Assembly: GCF_900187455.1 (NCBI RefSeq)
Contig: NZ_FYDX01000008.1
Location: forward strand, 124,001-188,000
DNA: 64,000 bases
Direction: 5' to 3'
Source of the DNA: Pseudomonas sp. Irchel 3E13
GTDB lineage: Bacteria > Pseudomonadota > Gammaproteobacteria > Pseudomonadales > Pseudomonadaceae
Position 1 is the first letter of the stretch; the number at the start of each line of letters is the position of its first letter. The notes beneath the pieces are model-generated. The model was not told the origin of the DNA, did no database searches, and saw nothing but the letters and a program-made list of their open reading frames with translations. Made by a program: the position numbers and the translations under genes. This document shows, piece by piece, positions 43,401 through 52,599 of the stretch.

Positions 43401-43455
43401 GATGCGACACCCTCCTTCCTTCGCCACTACCGACAGTTGCGATGCGTAGATTGGC

Positions 43456-44079
43456 TCAGCGCGGCGCGAATCCGCTGGTCAGCAGATCGACCATTTGCGC
43501 GGCCACCTCTTCTTTCGTTTGCTTGCCATCCGGGGAAAACCAGCGCGCGGGCCAGTTGAGCGCGCCCGCCAGGGTAAAGGCCAGCAGCCGCGCGTCGCAG
43601 GGCGCGACGGAGCCGTCGGCGATGGCTTCCTCGATCAGCCCGCGCATGGCCCGGTCGATGTCACTTTTCAGCGCGCGGAAGCGGGTCCGGCCTTCCTCGG
43701 ACAAGGCTTCGTCGCCGGTGCGGATCACGCAGCGGCCGAAGTCGTCCATGTTGATTTCTGCGTAGCGGCGCAGGTAGCTGCGCAACCGGTCGATCCCTGT
43801 GCCGGGCTCCTGGCGTGCGGTGTCGGCGGCGTCGATCAGTTGTTCCAGGCCGTGGATGACGCACTGCAGCAGCACCTGCTCCTTGTTGCCCAGGTAGTGA
43901 TAGATCGTCGGTTTGGAGATGCCCAGGCTAACGGCCACATCGTCGAGCAGCGTGGCGTGGAACCCGCGCTCATTGAAGATCCGCACCGCCGCGCGGAGCA
44001 CGGCCTGGCGCTTGGCTTCGCGCTCTTGTTGCTTCTGCGTCGCGCTGGCGAAAGGGGAGGTTTCGGTCACGTCGTTCAT
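43456..44079 (-). CDS. TetR family transcriptional regulator
   Basis: 207 residues. HTH at about 25-75: AVLRAAVRIFNERGFHATLL, VAVSLGISKPTIYHYLGNKE, then a TetR_C ligand domain. It is divergent from the beta-oxidation operon beginning at 44278; the inverted repeat at 44176-44189 is its likely operator. TetR repressors of this type commonly sense acyl-CoA intermediates of the operon they control; effector unknown. Confidence 0.88.
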   Translation of the reverse strand: MNDVTETSPFASATQKQQEREAKRQAVLRAAVRIFNERGFHATLLDDVAVSLGISKPTIYHYLGNKEQVLLQCVIHGLEQLIDAADTARQEPGTGIDRLRSYLRRYAEINMDDFGRCVIRTGDEALSEEGRTRFRALKSDIDRAMRGLIEEAIADGSVAPCDARLLAFTLAGALNWPARWFSPDGKQTKEEVAAQMVDLLTSGFAPR

Positions 44080-44175
44080 TCCATTTGTCGGGTGTGGGGT
44101 GGGGCGTCTGGTGGAGGCCCGCTTTCCACTTTCAGGGATTTTCGACCTTGACAGGCCAGTGATCGGAATTCTAGC

Positions 44176-44189
44176 CTACTGGCGAGTAG
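44176..44189. promoter_or_regulatory. Candidate operator CTACT-N4-AGTAG
   Basis: A perfect 5-bp inverted repeat around GGCG lies in the divergent space, 97 bp before the TetR start and 89 bp before the SDR start, where a TetR dimer could repress both promoters. A second partial TATTCTACC half-site follows. Symmetry and position are the evidence. Confidence 0.45.
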
Positions 44190-44277
44190 ATATTCTACCG
44201 CTGCGTTAAATCGACGGGTTTTCCTGCTCGCAGCAGAGCTCGCTGTCCCAACAAGAACAAGCAAGAGGATGTGCTCG

Positions 44278-45039
44278 ATGAAGATTCAAGGTGTGGCTGC
44301 AGTAGTAACCGGCGGCGCGTCCGGACTGGGTGGCGCGGTGGCCTCGCGGCTGGCGGCGGCCGGCGCCAGGGTGGCGATTCTCGACCTCAACCAGGCACTG
44401 GGCGAAGCCCACGCCGCGGCGCTCGGCGGCCTGTTCATCAAGGCCGATGTGACGGATGAAGCCGGCATCGCGCATGCCCTCGAAACCGCGGAAGGGGTGC
44501 ACGGCAAGGCCCGCATCCTGGTCAACTGCGCAGGCATCGGCCCGCCCGGCAAGGCGCTTTCCCGCGACGGCACGGCGCTGCCGCTGGCCGACTTCGCGCG
44601 GATCGTGAACATCAACCTCAACGGCAGTTTCAACGTGCTGTCGAAGTTCGCCGAGCGTCTGCACCTCGCCGAGGCCGAGGGTGAAGAGCGTGGCGTCATC
44701 ATCAACACCGCGAGCGTCGCCGCCTTCGATGGGCAAATCGGCCAGCCGGCCTACGCCGCGTCCAAGGCCGGGATTGTCGGCATGACCCTGCCGCTGGCGC
44801 GGGAGTTCGCCCGCTACGGCATCCGCGTGATGACCATCGCGCCGGGGATTTTCCTCACCCCGTTGCTGGCGTCGCTGCCCCAGGACGTGCAGGACTCCCT
44901 CGGTCAGCAGGTGCCGTTCCCGAGCCGTCTCGGTCAGCCGGACGAGTTCGCCTTGCTGGTCCAGTCGATTGTCGAAAACCCCATGCTCAACGGCGAAGTC
45001 ATTCGCCTGGACGGCGCGATCAGGATGGCCGCCCGATGA
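44278..45039 (+). CDS. SDR family 3-hydroxyacyl-CoA dehydrogenase (HSD17B10-like)
   Basis: 253 residues from the ATG at 44278 (AGAGG upstream); an ATG at 44269 is in frame. Cofactor motif VTGGASGLGGAVASRL at 10-25, NCAGIG near 84, the YAASK pair near 161-165 and the ending EVIRLDGAIRMAAR. The insertion DGTALPLADFARIVNINLNG is typical of 17-beta-HSD10-like enzymes that oxidise 3-hydroxyacyl-CoA. It is the first gene of an eight-gene operon and overlaps the next by 4 bp. Confidence 0.9.
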   Translation: MKIQGVAAVVTGGASGLGGAVASRLAAAGARVAILDLNQALGEAHAAALGGLFIKADVTDEAGIAHALETAEGVHGKARILVNCAGIGPPGKALSRDGTALPLADFARIVNINLNGSFNVLSKFAERLHLAEAEGEERGVIINTASVAAFDGQIGQPAYAASKAGIVGMTLPLAREFARYGIRVMTIAPGIFLTPLLASLPQDVQDSLGQQVPFPSRLGQPDEFALLVQSIVENPMLNGEVIRLDGAIRMAAR

Positions 45040-46211
45040 GCTTCCACGATCAGCAACAGGCCGTAGAGATCGCCGACAGGGTCGAGCGCTTCGTCCGCGA
45101 CGTGGTGATCCCTTACGAGCGCGACAACCGCCGCGATCACCACGACTGCCCCACGGACGCACTGGTGCTGGAACTGCGGGAACGGGCCCGCGAGGCCGGA
45201 GTGCTGACCCCGCACATCCTTGCCGATGGCAGCCACCTGAGCCAGCAAGGCACGGCGCTGGTGCTGGCGAAGACCGGCCTGTCGCCCCTCGGGCCGCTGG
45301 CCTGTAATACCTGCGCGCCGGACGAAGGCAACATGTACCTGCTAGGCAAGGTCGGCAGCCCGTTTATCAAGGCGCGTTTTCTCGAACCCCTGGTTCAGGG
45401 CACCGCGCGTTCCGCCTTTTTCATGACCGAACCGGCCGAGGACGGCGGTGCCGGCTCCGATCCGTCGATGATGCAGACCACCTGCCGGCGCGACGGTGAC
45501 CACTGGCTGATCAACGGCCGCAAGGCGTTCATCACCGGCGCCGAGGGCGCGCAGATCGGCATCGTCATGGCCAAGGCCGAAGAAGGCGCGTGCATGTTTC
45601 TCGTCGCGCTGCCGGACCCGGGTATCCGCATCGAACGCATTCCGCGCACCATCGACAGTTCCATGCCCGGTGGCCACGCCATCGTCGCGCTGGACAACCT
45701 GCGGGTGCCCGCCGAGCAAATGCTCGGCGAAGCCGGCGAGGGCTTTCGTTATGCGCAGATCCGCCTGGCGCCGGCGCGGCTATCGCATTGCATGCGCTGG
45801 TACGGTGCCTGCCTGCGGGCCAACGAAATCGCTACCGACTACGCCAACAAGCGCATGGCGTTCGGCAAGTTGCTGATCGATCACGAAGGCACCGGTTTCA
45901 GCCTGGCCGAGAACCTGATCGACCTGAAACAGGTGGAACTGCTCATCAACTGGTGCGCCAGCGTGCTGGACACGGGTGCGGCGGGCGGCACCGAAAGCTC
46001 GATGGCCAAGGTCGCCGTCAGCGAAACCCTGATGCGCGTCGCCGATCGCTGTGTGCAGGTCATGGGCGGCAGCGGCCTCACCGAGGACTCGATCGTCGAA
46101 CAGGTATTCCGCGAGATCCGCGCGTTTCGCATCTACGACGGCCCCACGGAAGTGCACAAGTGGTCGCTGGCGAAAACCATCAAGCGTGAATGGGCGAGGG
46201 CACGGCAATGA
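45036..46211 (+). CDS. Acyl-CoA dehydrogenase family protein (ACAD10/11 or LvaC-like)
   Basis: 391 residues. Signature stretches: FFMTEPAEDGGAGSDPSMMQ near 128-147, NGRKAFITGAEGAQIGIVMA, and the C-terminal CVQVMGGSGLTEDSIVEQVF with IYDGPTEVHKWSLAKTIKR. It overlaps the downstream APH-type kinase by 4 bp. This dehydrogenase-plus-kinase pairing is known from the levulinate genes lvaA/lvaC of P. putida and the vertebrate ACAD10/ACAD11 fusions, where the kinase phosphorylates 4-hydroxyacyl-CoA and the dehydrogenase-like partner turns it into an enoyl-CoA. That role is inferred from the pairing; simple alpha,beta-dehydrogenation remains possible. Confidence 0.88.
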   Translation: MSFHDQQQAVEIADRVERFVRDVVIPYERDNRRDHHDCPTDALVLELRERAREAGVLTPHILADGSHLSQQGTALVLAKTGLSPLGPLACNTCAPDEGNMYLLGKVGSPFIKARFLEPLVQGTARSAFFMTEPAEDGGAGSDPSMMQTTCRRDGDHWLINGRKAFITGAEGAQIGIVMAKAEEGACMFLVALPDPGIRIERIPRTIDSSMPGGHAIVALDNLRVPAEQMLGEAGEGFRYAQIRLAPARLSHCMRWYGACLRANEIATDYANKRMAFGKLLIDHEGTGFSLAENLIDLKQVELLINWCASVLDTGAAGGTESSMAKVAVSETLMRVADRCVQVMGGSGLTEDSIVEQVFREIRAFRIYDGPTEVHKWSLAKTIKREWARARQ

Positions 46212-47275
46212 GTGCAGTGGAGCAAAAGGCCAATGCCGGCGCGGGTGAGGTGCGCCCCGACATGGCGTTCGATGAGCGTGTTCTGGCCCAGTGGCTACGG
46301 TCCAATGTGGACGGTTTCGCCGGTCCGATGACCGTGCTGCAGTTCAGGGGCGGGCAGTCGATTCCCACCTACCAGATCACTACGCCCACCAGCAGCTACG
46401 TGCTGCGGCGCAAGCCCGCCGGGGTCCTGCTCAAAGGCGCCCACTCGGTCGAGCGCGAGGCGCGGGTCCAGCAGGCGCTGGGCGGCGTGGGGTTCTGCGT
46501 GCCGAAGATTTTCGCGGTGTGCACCGACGAGACGGTGGTGGGCACGCCCTTCTATGTGATGGAGCGCGTCGAAGGGCGGATTTTCTGGGACGCCACCTTT
46601 CCCGAGGTCAGCCCGGAGCAGCGCCCGCAGTATTTCGACGCGATGAACCAGACCCTGGCGGCCTTGCACAGCATCGAGCCTGACGCGGTCGGGCTGGGGG
46701 ATTTCGGCAAATCGGGCAATTATTTCTCGCGGCAGATCAGCCGCTGGACTTCCCAATACCTCGCGGACGAAGCCGCGGGCCGCGATCCGGACATGGACCT
46801 GCTGGTGGAATGGCTGCCGGGGATGATCCCGCCCGGCGACGAGACCCGGATCGTGCATGGCGACTTCCGCTGCGACAACATGATCTTTCACCCGCGCGAG
46901 CCGAAAGTCCTGGCGGTGCTGGACTGGGAACTGTCGACCCTCGGTCATCCGCTGGCCGACTTCGCCAACCACGCCATGATGTACCAGATGCCCCCCGACA
47001 TCGTTGCCGGCCTGGCCGGTGCCGATCTGCGGCGGCTGAACATTCCCGCGCAATCCGAGTACGTCGAGCGCTATTGCGAACGCACCGGTCGCGCGTCCAT
47101 TCCGGCCTGGGAGTTCTATATCGCCTTCAACCTGTTCCGCATGGCGGCGATTTTCCATGGCATCAAGGGACGGGTGATTCGCGGCACCGCCGCCTCGGCC
47201 CACGCCCGTGAGCGGGCCAGGAGCTTTCCCGTGCTGGCCGGGCTGGCACGTCGTGCGCTGGAGGAATGCCGATGA
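46208..47275 (+). CDS. APH-fold kinase (LvaA/ACAD10-kinase-like)
   Basis: 355 residues from the ATG at 46208. The N-lobe has LQFRGGQSIPTYQIT and the Lys-containing YVLRRKPAGVLL; the catalytic loop is RIVHGDFRCDNMIFHP near 216-231 and the DFG-like VLDWELSTLGHPLADFAN follows. This family includes the N-terminal domain of ACAD10/11 and LvaA, which phosphorylate 4-hydroxyacyl-CoA. The gene overlaps the dehydrogenase before it and the hydratase after it by 4 bp each, so the three are made in fixed ratio. No LvaB-like small partner gene is seen. Confidence 0.87.
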   Translation: MSAVEQKANAGAGEVRPDMAFDERVLAQWLRSNVDGFAGPMTVLQFRGGQSIPTYQITTPTSSYVLRRKPAGVLLKGAHSVEREARVQQALGGVGFCVPKIFAVCTDETVVGTPFYVMERVEGRIFWDATFPEVSPEQRPQYFDAMNQTLAALHSIEPDAVGLGDFGKSGNYFSRQISRWTSQYLADEAAGRDPDMDLLVEWLPGMIPPGDETRIVHGDFRCDNMIFHPREPKVLAVLDWELSTLGHPLADFANHAMMYQMPPDIVAGLAGADLRRLNIPAQSEYVERYCERTGRASIPAWEFYIAFNLFRMAAIFHGIKGRVIRGTAASAHARERARSFPVLAGLARRALEECR

Positions 47276-48069
47276 ACGATTCAGTGCTGCTCGATATCCA
47301 CGAAGGTGTCGCCACCCTCACCCTGAACCGTCCTGAACAGGGCAACGCCATTGACCTGCCGATGGCCCAGGCACTGCTTCGCGCGGCCATCGTCTGCGAC
47401 CAGACGCCGGACCTGAAGTGCGTCGTGCTGACCGGCAGCGGCAAACTGTTTTGCGCCGGCGGTGACCTGCAAGCCTTCACCGAGGCGGGCGACGGGATTT
47501 CCGGTTTTCTCAGCGAGTTGGCGGGCACCCTGCACCTGGCGATCTCGCGCCTGATGCGTATGAACAAACCGTTGCTGACGCTGGTGAACGGTGCGGCGGC
47601 AGGCGCTGGCCTGAGCCTGGCGCTGATCGGCGACATCGTTCTCGCTGAGCCCGCCGCCTCCTTCACGCCGGCTTACGGTGCCATTGGCCTGAGCCCGGAT
47701 GGCGGGCTGAGCTGGATACTGCCGCGCTTGACCGGCTTGCGCCGGGCGCAGGAACTGATCCTGCTCAACCAGCGCCTGAGCGCGGCGCAGGCGCACGGGC
47801 TCGGCCTGGTCTCGCGGGTGGTCGAGGTCGGCCAGTTGCAGGCCGAAGGGGCACGCGTCGTGGCAACCCTGGTCGCGATGAACCCAGCGGCGCTCGGCAG
47901 TGTCAGGAAGCTGTTGCTGGAAAGCCATGGCACCCCGTTGGAAACGCAACTGGAAAACGAGGCCCGCAGCATTGCGGCCCTTGCGACACAACCTTGTGTC
48001 CGTGACAAAGTCGCTGCCTTCGTTGCGCAGCGGCTCCCTAAAAACAAGAAGGAGTTGAGTCATGGCTGA
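47272..48069 (+). CDS. Enoyl-CoA hydratase/isomerase family protein
   Basis: 265 residues from the ATG at 47272. Crotonase motifs: TLTLNRPEQGNAIDLPM, oxyanion loop KLFCAGGDLQAF near 63-74 and VNGAAAGAGLSLALIGDI. The active-site segment FTPAYGAIGLSPDGGLSWIL has Asp in the place of the second catalytic Glu, as in PaaG-type isomerases/hydratases. It may isomerise or hydrate the enoyl-CoA made by the upstream pair. Overlaps the kinase by 4 bp and the thiolase by 8 bp. Confidence 0.9.
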   Translation: MNDSVLLDIHEGVATLTLNRPEQGNAIDLPMAQALLRAAIVCDQTPDLKCVVLTGSGKLFCAGGDLQAFTEAGDGISGFLSELAGTLHLAISRLMRMNKPLLTLVNGAAAGAGLSLALIGDIVLAEPAASFTPAYGAIGLSPDGGLSWILPRLTGLRRAQELILLNQRLSAAQAHGLGLVSRVVEVGQLQAEGARVVATLVAMNPAALGSVRKLLLESHGTPLETQLENEARSIAALATQPCVRDKVAAFVAQRLPKNKKELSHG

Positions 48070-49222
48070 TGCCTACATTGTTGCAGCCGTTCGCACCGCG
48101 GGCGGGCGTCGTAACGGCAAACTGGCCGGCTGGCATCCGGCGGACATGGGCGCCGAAGTGCTCGACGCGCTGGTCGAGCGCTCGGGGATCGACCCGGCGG
48201 CCATCGATGACGTGATCCTCGGCTGCGTGACCCAGGCGGGCGAGCAGGCGTTCGCCTTTGCCCGCAACGTGGTGCTGGCGTCGCGGCTGCCACAGAGCGT
48301 GCCGGCGGTCACCATTGACCGCCAATGCGGCAGCTCGCAGCAGGCGGTGCAGTTTGCGGCGCAGGCGGTGATGTCCGGGTTCCAGGACGTGGTCATCGCC
48401 GGCGGCGTGGAAAGCATGAGCCGGGTGCCGATGTTCTCCAACCTGTCCTTCCACGAGAAGGAAGGCATCGGTATCGGCCCGTTCAGCGCGCGGATTCAGG
48501 AGCGCTTCCAGGTCAGCAGCTTCAGCCAGTTTGCCGGTGCACAGATGCTGGCGGAGAAGTACGGTCTCGACCGCCTGACCCTCGACCGCTTCGCGCTGGC
48601 CAGCCACCAGCGGGCGGCGCGGGCGACCGACAGCGGCGCCTTCCGTGACGAAATCATTGGCCTGGCGACCGCCGACGGCTTGCATCTGGTTGACGAAGGC
48701 ATTCGCTTCGATGCGTCGCTGGAGGGCATCGGTTCGGTGAAGCCGTTGCAGGAAGGCGGCGTGGTCACGGCCGCCAACGCCAGCCAGGTGTGCGATGGCG
48801 CGTCCGCGGTGCTGGTGGTCAGCGAACGCGCCTTGAAAGCCCATGGCCTGACGCCCATTGCGCGGATCGTCGACATGACCGTCACCGCGGGCGACCCGGT
48901 GATCATGCTCGAAGAGCCGATCTTCGCCACGCGCAAGTCCCTGAAGAAAGCCGGCCTGAGCATCGCCGATATCGACCTCTATGAAGTCAACGAAGCCTTC
49001 GCCCCTGTTCCTCTGTCCTGGCTGGACGCGCTGGACGCCGACCCCGAGCGGTTGAATGTCAACGGTGGCGCCATTGCCCTCGGCCACCCGCTCGGTTCGT
49101 CCGGGACCAAACTGATGACCACCCTGATCCACGCCCTGAAAGCCCGCGGCAAGCGCTATGGCTTGCAAACCATGTGCGAGGGCGGCGGCATCGCCAACGT
49201 CACGATTCTGGAGGTGCTGTGA
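48062..49222 (+). CDS. Acetyl-CoA acetyltransferase family thiolase
   Basis: 386 residues. The nucleophile is Cys89 in IDRQCGSSQQAVQFAAQA. The second catalytic elements are NGGAIALGHPLGSSGTKLM (His) and the C-terminal LQTMCEGGGIANVTI (Cys; Glu replaces the usual Ile/Gly after it). Length and motif order fit degradative thiolases that cleave 3-ketoacyl-CoA. It begins 8 bp before the hydratase stop and ends 1 bp before the next start. Confidence 0.92.
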   Translation: MADAYIVAAVRTAGGRRNGKLAGWHPADMGAEVLDALVERSGIDPAAIDDVILGCVTQAGEQAFAFARNVVLASRLPQSVPAVTIDRQCGSSQQAVQFAAQAVMSGFQDVVIAGGVESMSRVPMFSNLSFHEKEGIGIGPFSARIQERFQVSSFSQFAGAQMLAEKYGLDRLTLDRFALASHQRAARATDSGAFRDEIIGLATADGLHLVDEGIRFDASLEGIGSVKPLQEGGVVTAANASQVCDGASAVLVVSERALKAHGLTPIARIVDMTVTAGDPVIMLEEPIFATRKSLKKAGLSIADIDLYEVNEAFAPVPLSWLDALDADPERLNVNGGAIALGHPLGSSGTKLMTTLIHALKARGKRYGLQTMCEGGGIANVTILEVL

Positions 49223-49223
49223 G

Positions 49224-50201
49224 ATGAGCTTTCGTAACCGTGTGACCAAATTGCTCGGCATCCGCCACCCGATCGTGCAGGGCGGCATGATGTGGGTTGG
49301 CCGGGCCGAGCTGGCCAGCGCCGTCTCCAACGCCGGCGGCCTGGGGACGCTGACCGCGCTGACCCAGCCGACCCCCGACGCGCTGCGCCGGGAAATCGAC
49401 CGCTGCCGGAGCATGACCGACAAGCCGTTCGCGGTGAACCTGACGATCCTGCCGTCGGTCAACCCGCCGCCCTACGCGGAGTACCGTCAGGCGATCATCG
49501 ATTCCGGCGTGCGTATCGTCGAAACTGCGGGCAACAAGCCGCAGGAACATGTCGAGGCGTTCAAGGCCCACGGCTTGACCGTGATCCACAAATGCACGGC
49601 GGTGCGCCATGCCGTGTCGGCGCAGCGCATGGGCGTCGACATCATTTCCATCGATGGCTTCGAGTGCGCGGGGCACCCCGGCGAGGATGACATTCCCGGG
49701 CTGGTGCTGATCCCCGCCACCGCTGACAAAGTCAGCATCCCGATCATCGCCAGCGGCGGCATTGGCGACGGGCGCGGCCTGGCGGCGGCCATGGCCCTGG
49801 GCGCGGAAGGGGTGAACATGGGCACGCGCTTCTGCGCGACTCGTGAAGCGCCAATTCATGAGGCGATCAAGCGCTTCCTGGTGGAGAACGACGAGCGGGC
49901 CACCCACCTGATCTTTCGCCGCTTCCACAATACCGGGCGGGTCGCGCGCAACAGCGTGTCGGACGAAGTGGTGCGCCTGTCCCAGGCGGCCGAAGCCACG
50001 TTCGAGGACATTCGTGGCTATGTGTCCGGCGCCAAGGGCCGGGAAGCGCTGGAGACGGGTAATCTCGACGCCGGGCTGGTCTGGGCCGGACAGATCCAGG
50101 GGCTGATCCGTGACGTGCCCAGTTGCGAAGAATTGCTGGAGCGCATGGTCAGTGACGCCCGCGACATCATCAATCGCCGTCTTGGCGGCATGCTGGCCTA
50201 G
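49224..50201 (+). CDS. Nitronate monooxygenase / 2-nitropropane dioxygenase family FMN protein
   Basis: 325 residues of a TIM-barrel FMN family: IRHPIVQGGMMWVGRAELAS at 13-32, IDGFECAGHPGEDDIPGLVL near 143-162 and the phosphate-binding IPIIASGGIGDGRGLAAAMA. Members in beta-oxidation operons are annotated as nitronate monooxygenases, but enoyl reductase (FabK-like) relatives share the fold, so the real reaction may be enoyl-CoA or nitronate chemistry. Embedded between thiolase and a hydratase in the same operon, which favours a role on a pathway acyl-CoA. Confidence 0.85.
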   Translation: MSFRNRVTKLLGIRHPIVQGGMMWVGRAELASAVSNAGGLGTLTALTQPTPDALRREIDRCRSMTDKPFAVNLTILPSVNPPPYAEYRQAIIDSGVRIVETAGNKPQEHVEAFKAHGLTVIHKCTAVRHAVSAQRMGVDIISIDGFECAGHPGEDDIPGLVLIPATADKVSIPIIASGGIGDGRGLAAAMALGAEGVNMGTRFCATREAPIHEAIKRFLVENDERATHLIFRRFHNTGRVARNSVSDEVVRLSQAAEATFEDIRGYVSGAKGREALETGNLDAGLVWAGQIQGLIRDVPSCEELLERMVSDARDIINRRLGGMLA

Positions 50202-50217
50202 GTCGGGAGAGAGAACG

Positions 50218-50994
50218 ATGGACTATCAATTCATCCGCGTGGTCCGCGAAGGGCACCTGACAATCGTCACCCTGCAGCGGCCGGATGCTTACAACGCCAT
50301 GAACTACGCAGCCCATGAAGAGCTGCAGCGCGCCTTTGACGACTTCGCCAGTGACGACGAGCAGTGGCTGGCGATCCTCACCGGTAGCGGGAACAAGGCG
50401 TTCTGCGCCGGGCATGACCTCAAGCAGCAGGCCAACGGCGGCGATCTCGGTACCCCGCCGGCGGGGTTCGGCGGGCTGACCGCGCGGTTCGACCTGCACA
50501 AACCGGTGATCGCCGCCGTCAACGGAGTCGCCATGGGCGGCGGCTTCGAACTGGCGCTGGCCTGCGACATCATCGTCGCGTCGAGCAATGCCGCCTTCGC
50601 GCTTCCCGAAGCCAAGATCGGCCTGGCCGCGCTGGCCGGCGGCATGTTGCGGCTTCCCGCGCTGATCGGCCTCAAGCGCAGCATGGGCCTGCTGCTCACC
50701 GGGCGCCGCGTCAGCGCCAGCGAAGGCGTGCAGCTTGGCTTCGTCAACGAAGTGACGGAGGGTGACGTGATGGACCTCGCCCGGCGCTGGGCCGATGACA
50801 TCCTCACCTGCAGCCCGCTGTCGGTGCGGGCGACCAAGCAAACGGTGATGCGCGGCCTGGATGTGTCGGTGGAACAGGGCATGGGCGAACAGTGGGACTA
50901 CTCGCAGGTTCGCGCCATGCTTGCCTCGGCGGACGCCATCGAGGGCCCGAAAGCCTTTGCCGAGAAACGCGCCCCGGTGTGGTCGGGACGTTGA
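50218..50994 (+). CDS. Enoyl-CoA hydratase
   Basis: 258 residues. Oxyanion loop KAFCAGHDLKQQ near 60-71, VNGVAMGGGFELALACDIIV, and the catalytic segment FALPEAKIGLAALAGGMLRL with Glu present in the first catalytic position. Typical crotonase-type hydratase length. It starts 16 bp after the nitronate-family gene with GGGAGAGAG upstream. Together with the other crotonase, it gives two different steps on the enoyl-CoA. Confidence 0.91.
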   Translation: MDYQFIRVVREGHLTIVTLQRPDAYNAMNYAAHEELQRAFDDFASDDEQWLAILTGSGNKAFCAGHDLKQQANGGDLGTPPAGFGGLTARFDLHKPVIAAVNGVAMGGGFELALACDIIVASSNAAFALPEAKIGLAALAGGMLRLPALIGLKRSMGLLLTGRRVSASEGVQLGFVNEVTEGDVMDLARRWADDILTCSPLSVRATKQTVMRGLDVSVEQGMGEQWDYSQVRAMLASADAIEGPKAFAEKRAPVWSGR

Positions 50995-51040
50995 ATCCGC
51001 GGGCCGTACTTCCTGACAACGACAATAAGAGAAAAACGCC

Positions 51041-52570
51041 ATGCACCCGTTGATTCACGCCCGCACCAACCCCGACAAGCCCGCTTGCGTCCTCGCCGCC
51101 ACCCATGAGGTCCTGACCTACGGCGAACTTGATGCCCTGGCGAACCAGGCCGCCCATCTGTTTCGCAGCCTTGGCCTCACCCGCGGCGACACCGTGGCGG
51201 TGGTGTTGGGCAACGATTTCGAGATTTTCGTGGTGGCCTGGGCCACTCAGCGCATCGGACTGTATTTGACCGCGGTATCGACCAAAACCTCCGTGGGCGA
51301 CCTCGCCTACGTGCTGGAAAACTCCGGTGCCAAGGCGCTGGTGGCCGGCCGCGCCTATGCCGACGTCGCCGAACAGGCGGCGAAGCAGATCGGCTCCCAC
51401 AGCCTGCAGGTATTCAGCGCCGCCCCTGGACGCCGTTCGTTGCGCGAAGCCTGCGAGGGCTTGCCGACCACCCTGGTCAGCGACCCCAGCCCGGGTTCCG
51501 ACATGCTCTATTCGTCCGGCATGACCGGCCGCCCCAAGGGCGTCAAGCCGCAGTTGCCGGACGGCTCGATCGAAGCGCCGATCCCGCTGATGCGCCTCGG
51601 CGGGGCGCTTTACGAGATGGATGGCGACAGCCGCTACCTGTCGACCTCACCGCTGTACCACGCCGCGCCGCTGCGTTGGGCGATGGTGATCCAGCGGTTC
51701 GGCGGGACCGTGTTCATCATGGAGCGTTTCGACGCGGAGCAGTCACTGGCGTTGATCGAACAGGAGCGCATCACGCACTCGACCTTCGTGCCCACGCATT
51801 TCGTGCGCATGCTCAAGCTCGATCCAGCGGTTCGCCAACGCTATGACCACCGCTCGCTGCGCGCGGTGATCCATGCCGCGGCGCCGTGCCCGGTGCCGGT
51901 CAAGCACGCCATGATCGACTGGTGGGGGCCTGTTATCCATGAGTACTACTCGGGCACGGAAACCTGCGGGATTACCGCCCTGGATTCGGCGCAATGGTTG
52001 AGCAAGCCGGGTTCGGTGGGGCGCGCGGTGCTGGGGACCCTCAAGATCCTCGGCGCGGACGGCGAGGAACTGCCGCCGGGTTCCCAAGGCGATGTCTACT
52101 TCGCCGACGGCCCGCGCTTCGAGTACCACAACGACCCGGAAAAAACCCGCCAGGCATACAACGACAAAGGCTGGGCGACGCTGAACGACATCGGCTGGGT
52201 CGACGAGGACGGCTACCTGTTCCTGACTGATCGCAAGAGCTTCATGATCATTTCCGGCGGCGTGAACATCTACCCGCAGGAAATCGAAAACCTGCTCATC
52301 ACCCATCCGGACGTCGAGGATGCGGCGGTGTTTGGCGCGCCTGACGCCGAAATGGGCGAGCGGGTGGTGGCGGTGGTACAGCCCCGGGTGGGTATCGCCG
52401 GGAGTGCCGAGTTCGCGGAAACGCTTCGCCGCTTCGTTCGCGAGGGCCTGGGTGGCGTCAAGTGCCCGCAGCAGTTCGACTTTCGCAGCGAACTGCCCCG
52501 CGAACCCACGGGCAAGCTGATGAAGCGGTTGTTGAAAGCCGAGTATGAAGTGGCTTATCGGGGGGCTTAG
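51041..52570 (+). CDS. Fatty-acyl-CoA synthetase (AMP-binding family)
   Basis: 509 residues. The P-loop is MLYSSGMTGRPKGVKPQ near 155-171; A5 motif YYSGTETCGI, A7/A8 segment YLFLTDRKSFMIISGGVNIY and the terminal catalytic Lys in PTGKLMKRLL. It activates a carboxylic acid with ATP and CoA, the entry step for the operon. It ends the rightward unit, 47 bp after the hydratase, followed by a strong hairpin. Confidence 0.93.
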   Translation: MHPLIHARTNPDKPACVLAATHEVLTYGELDALANQAAHLFRSLGLTRGDTVAVVLGNDFEIFVVAWATQRIGLYLTAVSTKTSVGDLAYVLENSGAKALVAGRAYADVAEQAAKQIGSHSLQVFSAAPGRRSLREACEGLPTTLVSDPSPGSDMLYSSGMTGRPKGVKPQLPDGSIEAPIPLMRLGGALYEMDGDSRYLSTSPLYHAAPLRWAMVIQRFGGTVFIMERFDAEQSLALIEQERITHSTFVPTHFVRMLKLDPAVRQRYDHRSLRAVIHAAAPCPVPVKHAMIDWWGPVIHEYYSGTETCGITALDSAQWLSKPGSVGRAVLGTLKILGADGEELPPGSQGDVYFADGPRFEYHNDPEKTRQAYNDKGWATLNDIGWVDEDGYLFLTDRKSFMIISGGVNIYPQEIENLLITHPDVEDAAVFGAPDAEMGERVVAVVQPRVGIAGSAEFAETLRRFVREGLGGVKCPQQFDFRSELPREPTGKLMKRLLKAEYEVAYRGA

Positions 52571-52599
52571 GTGGGGCTGACTCACACATGACGGCTGTC

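Noticed and set aside
41553..43559. 668-codon open frame antisense to the MalT-type regulator
   Set aside because: The minus-strand protein has Walker A and LuxR motifs; the antisense frame is a shadow.
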